A stretch of 64,000 bases of DNA from Bathymodiolus brooksi. Lineage: Eukaryota > Mollusca > Bivalvia > Mytilida > Modiolidae. Shown here piece by piece: positions 60,050 to 64,000 of this stretch (position 1 is the stretch's first letter; each line of letters begins with the position of its first letter). A program made the translations under genes and the position numbers. Under the pieces are notes generated by a model. That model did no database searches. It worked only from the letters and a program-made list of their open reading frames with translations, and had not been told where the DNA came from. The DNA lies in NCBI GenBank assembly GCA_963680875.1, contig OY804586.1:48918203-48982202 (forward strand), in the 5' to 3' direction.

Positions 60050-60925
60050 TTGAAAATTATCGGTCAGTGTGATGTCAACCACATTTTTACGTCACCTATC
60101 AAAACAATTACGTCGATTATGAAGATCTCACAAATATTGTCAATAGTACCCTAGCTTGTCCTCTCGGACTTGCTGCGATATTAGCGATAATGTCTGTCTC
60201 GACCTTCAAAATATCAGGTTATAATGACGTCACATTACATAATCCTCGATAAACATAGTATCATTGATACATTTTGCTCTAAATGGATTTCTCATCATAT
60301 CTCACATTTCAGGTTTTGCCTTCGATGTGCGATTGCTCTGAGAAATCCACTATCAGAAAACAAATCAACGATAGTATACATTTCTTGTAAATTTAGAGAA
60401 CTATATTTTATTTAATCTTTGTAAGATAAAACAACAGATATTATCACTATTATTACATTTATCATTACATTTATAGTTTTATACAGTATTATAAAAGCGT
60501 AGAATTTTTTTTGTGTGATTAATTGTCATATTGCTTGCACGGCAGGTTTTCATATGAAACGGTTTAAATTTAGCAGCTAATCGTTTTCTACGTTCGGGGG
60601 AATGACGTCACACAAACATTTAGCCGTGATCCAGGTATACAAACAAATTTGGTATGTTCAATGTAATAACACAATTACAGCACTTCATTTTGTGCACTGA
60701 AAAGCATTATTGACCACAGCCTTCGGCCTTCAGTGCTCCACAGCGTGTCATATTTCACTCTGCACTCAATGAAGTACAATTATTGTATAGTATCACAGCA
60801 AATTTGATAGGACGAGTTATGATACTAGTGATTATGTATGTCGAGACTTTCAAAATTGACGTTATTGTTTTTATCAGTATTAAACGTCATAATGCTACAT
60901 CACACTGACCGATATTTTCCAGTAT
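60050..60925. repeat. Old inverted-repeat element
   Basis: TATCGGTCAGTGTGATGT (60058-60075) is inverted as ACATCACACTGACCGATA (60897-60914), with further imperfect matching outward (GAAAA.../...TTTTCC). The span is about 870 bp and the interior has no gene. Confidence 0.55.
60668..60786. repeat. Palindromic element
   Basis: ACAATTACAGCACTTCATTT at the left pairs imperfectly with GCACTCAATGAAGTACAATT at the right. The centre has AGCCTTCGGCCTTCAGTGC. It resembles a small foldback MITE. Confidence 0.55.
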
Positions 60926-61226
60926 CCTAGTCACCGAATTGATGCTAGGAATATCACATCAGCGGTCATATATCAAACTGACCAATCAGCGATGATCCTT
61001 CCAAATTTTGATATATTGCAAACCGAGTATACGTCGAGAGATGTCCGATCGGTCAATATATTTAACTATTTTGCATATGGTTGGACGAGGTCAAAGTTGA
61101 CAAAAAAGTTACCGGAATGTTGTTAGATGTATCGCCAAAAAAAAAATCCAACAAACATCTAATTTGTATTAGATTGTACTTATAAGAAATAACTGTATAT
61201 AATAATGTCATGTTATTTTGTTTCAG

Positions 61227-61533
61227 ATAAGTGTTATGTGGAATGGAAGCTTGCAACACCAGATACACAGAATGTTTCAGAAATTAAGAATTCATTAAAA
61301 AATGTGTCCCATTTATTAAAGCAATGGTTTGAAATTGAGTTTGTTTACATAGGATAGTTGGTCATTATAACAATAGTTCCAGAACATATATTATCAAATT
61401 GTGATGATTTTAAGTCAGCAGTGAGAGCATTCCTTGCTAAAATTGTAGAAGTTTGTCAACTTGATACTGATACACCTACAGTAGTGAAAGTCTACTTAAA
61501 CATATTTACTGAAATCACACCAAGTACATTTTT
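61227..61533 (+). pseudogene. Exon b of the 59384-61938 locus, interrupted by TAG
   Basis: 307 nt and 102 codons in frame between a strong acceptor and GTAAGA donor, with the only stop at 61355-61357. Downstream of the stop the frame stays protein-like (FKSAVRAFLAKIVEVCQLD), which argues for a former or functional reading frame rather than chance. Confidence 0.5.
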
Positions 61534-61745
61534 GTAAGAATATTTGTTTTTATACTTGATCAGTTTTATAACACAAATTATTAATTACATCTGTATTGGG
61601 TCTAGGACAAAAGCCCCCTTTGGACAAAATTGTTTTTAAAACTATGTACATTGAAATCATTGGTTTACAGTAGTGGATAGAGAACAGTTGGTGTCAACTG
61701 TTCTCTAAATATGTCTATTGTGGTTGATTGAACTGTATGTTGCAG

Positions 61746-61938
61746 TAGCATGAAACATATTTCTGATTTCTTGAAACATAATAAAGCAACAAATCATGAT
61801 TTTGTTTTCTGGAACAATGAAGTGAAACATGTTCCAGATTCACCTAAAATAAATGTGCCCCAGGTGAAGACAATAATACAAAACTATTTCGAAAAAGTGT
61901 TGTATGCACATTTGACATTCCTCCCTTGTGCTTTTTAG
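61746..61938 (+). CDS. Exon c of the 59384-61938 locus
   Basis: Open in the phase required by exon b. The part after 61863 may be intron read-through if the GTGAAG donor is used, since the dispersed repeat begins soon after (61985). Confidence 0.4.
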
Positions 61939-61984
61939 AGTTGTCAGTCGAGGGATAAAAAAAATCGTAACATGCCCCTGTGTT

Positions 61985-62505
61985 ATTATTAACTTCCAAG
62001 TTCCATTCAAAATATAAGTTATATTTTTTCTAGTAAAATCAAAATCATTCATGGAAGCCATAATTTGTATAACGTTTTAACATTATTTTCATTTAATTTA
62101 GTCATTACTGTTTCTATAATTCATCGTAGAATGCGACATTTTCATTCGGGGAGGGAATCGGAACAGCCATATTCTTGCGTCCATGATAAGACCACATTGA
62201 TTAACAAAATTACTGTAAATAAAATGCCCTATTAGAATCGAAATAATTCTCCCATGTCATGTTTTATGCTCATTTTAACATGGTTAAGCATTATATTTGT
62301 CTACATTTTACACCTCGCTTCCGCTCGGAGTACAATATCGATAAATATAATGCCTCCCCATGTTAAAGTGAGCATGGGACATGACATGGGAGAATTATTT
62401 CTTAAACAAAACGGCTATTGAAAATGGGTGAATCACTTAGATTTCCATTATTTTAAATCATTGTATTTGAACTATGCTGTTTTGTTAAATGTTCATCAAA
62501 TAAGG
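61985..62505. repeat. Dispersed repeat with internal hairpin, copy b
   Basis: Diverged copy of 5386-5900. Its hairpin arms are at 62240-62300 and 62341-62401, with AAATAATTCTCCCATGTCAT pairing exactly with ATGACATGGGAGAATTATTT. The loop has an extra CTCGCTTCCGCTCGGAG mini-hairpin that is absent from the 5.7-kb copy. Confidence 0.75.
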
Positions 62506-62867
62506 TTATAAAATCCACCATTTACTGTAATAATGAAAGGTATATTTGCAAATTACTTACGAACTATTTTTGAAGCGTATTTGGCCTAAAGGAGTTATTG
62601 TGGATAAATATTTTGAATCGAGTGATTTTTCCCGCGAAAATACAAATATCGTAAACTATAGATGGACCATATATCCGTGTTTATGTTTGATCTAAGAATG
62701 ATAAGCTTGTCATCTGAATGTGAATATGATTGATACTGATAAATATTAGCTTCCTCGACAGAATATGAAATTTGTGGCTCGTTCCCTTCACTCACTCGCC
62801 AACAGACTTCATATTACGGCTCAACAGGCTGATATTTTCGGTATCAATCAATTCACATCCAGATAAC
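62506..62867. other. Spacer, nothing recognised
   Basis: No supported feature between the dispersed repeat and the LINE remnant. Confidence 0.55.
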
Positions 62868-63178
62868 ATATACATATTGGTTTGTTAAATATAGAAAATA
62901 GACTCAGTCATGTACACACAATCTACAATAACAAAGTCATATTATATACAAGAAAATGGACTAAAATTAAAGATTGTCATGGTATTTTTACAAGATCCAG
63001 TAAGTATAACTTTTTTGTACCACCAATAAATGGGCAACAAACTTTAACGTTTTATTATAATGCAATAAAAGATTGGGATTTGTTGCCAAATGCTTTAAAG
63101 AACATTAAAAATTTAGACGAATTTAATTTAAATCTGTGGTTAAATAATTCCTATCAGAAAAGGAAGAAACGAATTTAA
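62868..63178 (+). pseudogene. LINE reverse-transcriptase C-terminal remnant (CR1-like)
   Basis: About 100 codons reading LLNIENRLSHVHTIYNNK, then CHGIFTRSSKYNFFVPP, then FYYNAIKDWDLLPNALKN and LDEFNLNLWLNNSYQKRKK. This order (small basic loop with TRSS, FVPP, then a W.LLP motif and a final helix) is what non-LTR retrotransposon ORF2 proteins show after the reverse-transcriptase domain. The catalytic domain is absent upstream (an in-frame TAA lies at about 62865), so this is a 5'-truncated copy. LINEs insert by target-primed reverse transcription and are usually 5'-truncated. The clade is a guess. Confidence 0.7.
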
Positions 63179-63486
63179 TCAAGAATAATTATTTAATTGA
63201 TAACATTTACTAGTTTAGTCTGTATTTTTAACTGATAAATTTGTTTTAAATACCTGCCAAAGTAAAGTGTCTTTTGTAACATGAATGCACTATATGCCTT
63301 TGATCTTTTCATGGTTTATATACCAGAATGTAAGCAACAACTAAGAACTATGAAATAAAACAGACAGATATGATATATTGCACACTTTAAATATGGGCTG
63401 TAGTTTTATTGCTCTCATAGAGTCGTGCAATAATCAAAATAAAAAATAAAATTTACTGACTTAGTCTGCATCTTTAACTGATAAAT
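63179..63486. other. LINE 3' UTR and spacer
   Basis: TTTACTAGTTTAGTCTGTAT and TTTAACTGATAAATTTGTTT follow the coding remnant. A variant of this UTR motif recurs at 63450-63486 just before a second LINE fragment. The rest is AT-rich. Confidence 0.55.
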
Positions 63487-63680
63487 AGACTGGAATATGT
63501 TGTCAAATGCTTTAGACGAATTTAATTGAAATCTGGGGTTAAACAATTCCTATCAGAAAAGGGGGGAAACAAATTTAATAAAGAATAATAACTTTATTGA
63601 TAAAATTTACTAGTTTGGTCTGTATTTTTAACTGATCAATTTGTTTTAATACCTACCAAAGTCATGAATCTCTCAATAAA
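63487..63680 (+). repeat. Second LINE 3'-end fragment
   Basis: ATGTTGTCAAATGCTTTAGA and AACAATTCCTATCAGAAAAG match 63075-63170 with a deletion of about 15 bp and a stop (GAATTTAATTGA). The UTR motif TTTACTAGTTTGGTCTGTAT follows. It is a tandem or independent second insertion of the same family. Confidence 0.65.
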
Positions 63681-64000
63681 TGTTTTATATAAGAGTATAA
63701 CTCCATTGGAAATAAGTCCAGATTAAATATCAACACAGTTATGATTTATGATTTTAGATAACAATTCACCCTATTACAATTCATAATAAGATAATGTATT
63801 TTAAGGTAATGATCCGATATGCTTTTTTTTAATGTATTCTATTTGCTATTTGTACATTATGTAATTTATTGCTTGTAATATATAAATTGATATTTGATCG
63901 AATAAATCTATCTGTTTGTCTGTCTGAAAGAACGAATGAATGGAAAATATATACTACACAATTTGAAATACAACAATGCTCTAATCTAAAAACAATTGTG
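63681..64000. other. AT-rich tail including a LINE-like 3' terminus
   Basis: 63829-63930 (TATTTGCTATTTGTACATTA ... GAATAAATCTATCTGTTTGT) reads like the 3' UTR end of a CR1/L2-type LINE with short tandem terminal repeats. Nothing is recognised after it. Confidence 0.4.

Larger units (their letters stand above)
59459..61226. other. Intron-like interval with two hairpin repeats
   Basis: No coding support. It holds the inverted-repeat element at 60050-60925 and the palindromic element at 60668-60786. Two TGACGTCA palindromes (CRE-like) lie at about 60223 and 60603; functional meaning unknown. Confidence 0.5.
59384..61938 (+). pseudogene. Three-exon gene remnant of unknown family with one in-frame TAG
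   Basis: Exon a 59384-59458 (75 nt, phase 1 to 1, reads SIETACATSTPQTAQPH then STQSKNE, donor GTAAGA). Exon b 61227-61533 (acceptor TTTGTTTCAG) reads NKCYVEWKLATPDTQ, then SLKNVSHLLKQWFEIEFVYIG, then TAG at 61355-61357, then LVIITIVPEHILSNC, FKSAVRAFLAKIVEVCQLD and VVKVYLNIFTEITPSTF. Donor GTAAGA at 61534 gives phase 2. Exon c 61746-61938 (acceptor GTTGCAG) continues in the right phase: FSMKHISDFLKHNKATNHDF, VFWNNEVKHVPDSPKIN and on to TAG at 61936-61938. An alternative donor CAG|GTGAAG lies at 61861-61869. Exon b alternates helix- and strand-like stretches around the stop, suggesting a compact domain. I do not recognise the family. A single stop in an otherwise open three-exon model suggests recent inactivation, a sequence error or a null allele. 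Confidence 0.5.

Noticed and set aside
60218..60235. TGACGTCA as a CRE promoter element
   Set aside because: Two such octamers occur (about 60223 and 60603), but no promoter or first exon could be tied to them.

Overview
The window is eukaryotic, AT-rich and repeat-dominated, and most likely from a mollusc, probably a bivalve. Pointers are the dispersed elements with AGCTCACCT / CTCTAGTTT ends, a GGGGGTATACTG element followed by TCCG-rich sequence, tRNA-derived SINEs, a CR1-like LINE tail, and short GT-AG split exons without bacterial-style gene organisation. The species call is inference from remembered repeat styles, not from a search.

Layout. The dominant structure is a 37,857-bp macro-repeat. 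Bases 1-19413 recur at 37858-57270 in the same order, with a constant offset and only about ten single-base differences noticed by eye. One full period (19414-57270) is satellite A (about 21 kb of 54-bp units), then a 2.7-kb TIR-bounded segment, a long-TIR transposon carrying a split PHD-finger gene, interspersed repeats, satellite B (about 5.4 kb of 40-bp units each carrying AAAGGTCA), two exon-containing modules separated by short satellite-B islands, and a run of MITE/SINE debris. The window opens 2.6 kb before the end of a satellite-A block, so at least one more A block lies to the left. Both satellites show nested higher-order repeats (about 1.06, 1.12, 1.35, 2.33, 2.65 and 3.8-3.9 kb in A; about 1.6 kb in B).

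Genes. Three protein-coding signals stand out. (1) Inside the long-TIR element, four exons (6515-7604; copy 44372-45461) join in frame through phase-1 introns into a 254-residue protein with an AT-hook-like RGRPKG and a complete C4HC3 PHD finger; the element's left arm is an inverted copy of the last exon and its 3' flank. (2) A phase-1/phase-1 hydrophilic exon sits between satellite-B islands in two versions per macro-repeat, one intact (17016-17186) and one decayed (15558-15696). (3) Downstream of the macro-repeat, three exons at 59384-61938 join in frame but contain one TAG, giving a probable pseudogene of unknown family. A LINE reverse-transcriptase C-terminal remnant lies at 62868-63178.

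Right flank (57271-64000) is single-copy here: a four-unit 168-bp minisatellite inside a dispersed repeat, an older diverged copy of the macro-repeat edge (58180-59043), the broken gene, a diverged copy of the 5.4-kb-region hairpin repeat, and tandem LINE 3' ends. The open frames in satellite A on both strands come from its 54-bp (18-codon) period and are not annotated as genes. No rRNA gene, CRISPR array or bacterial-type operon was seen. All statements come from reading the sequence by eye; no alignment or database search was run.
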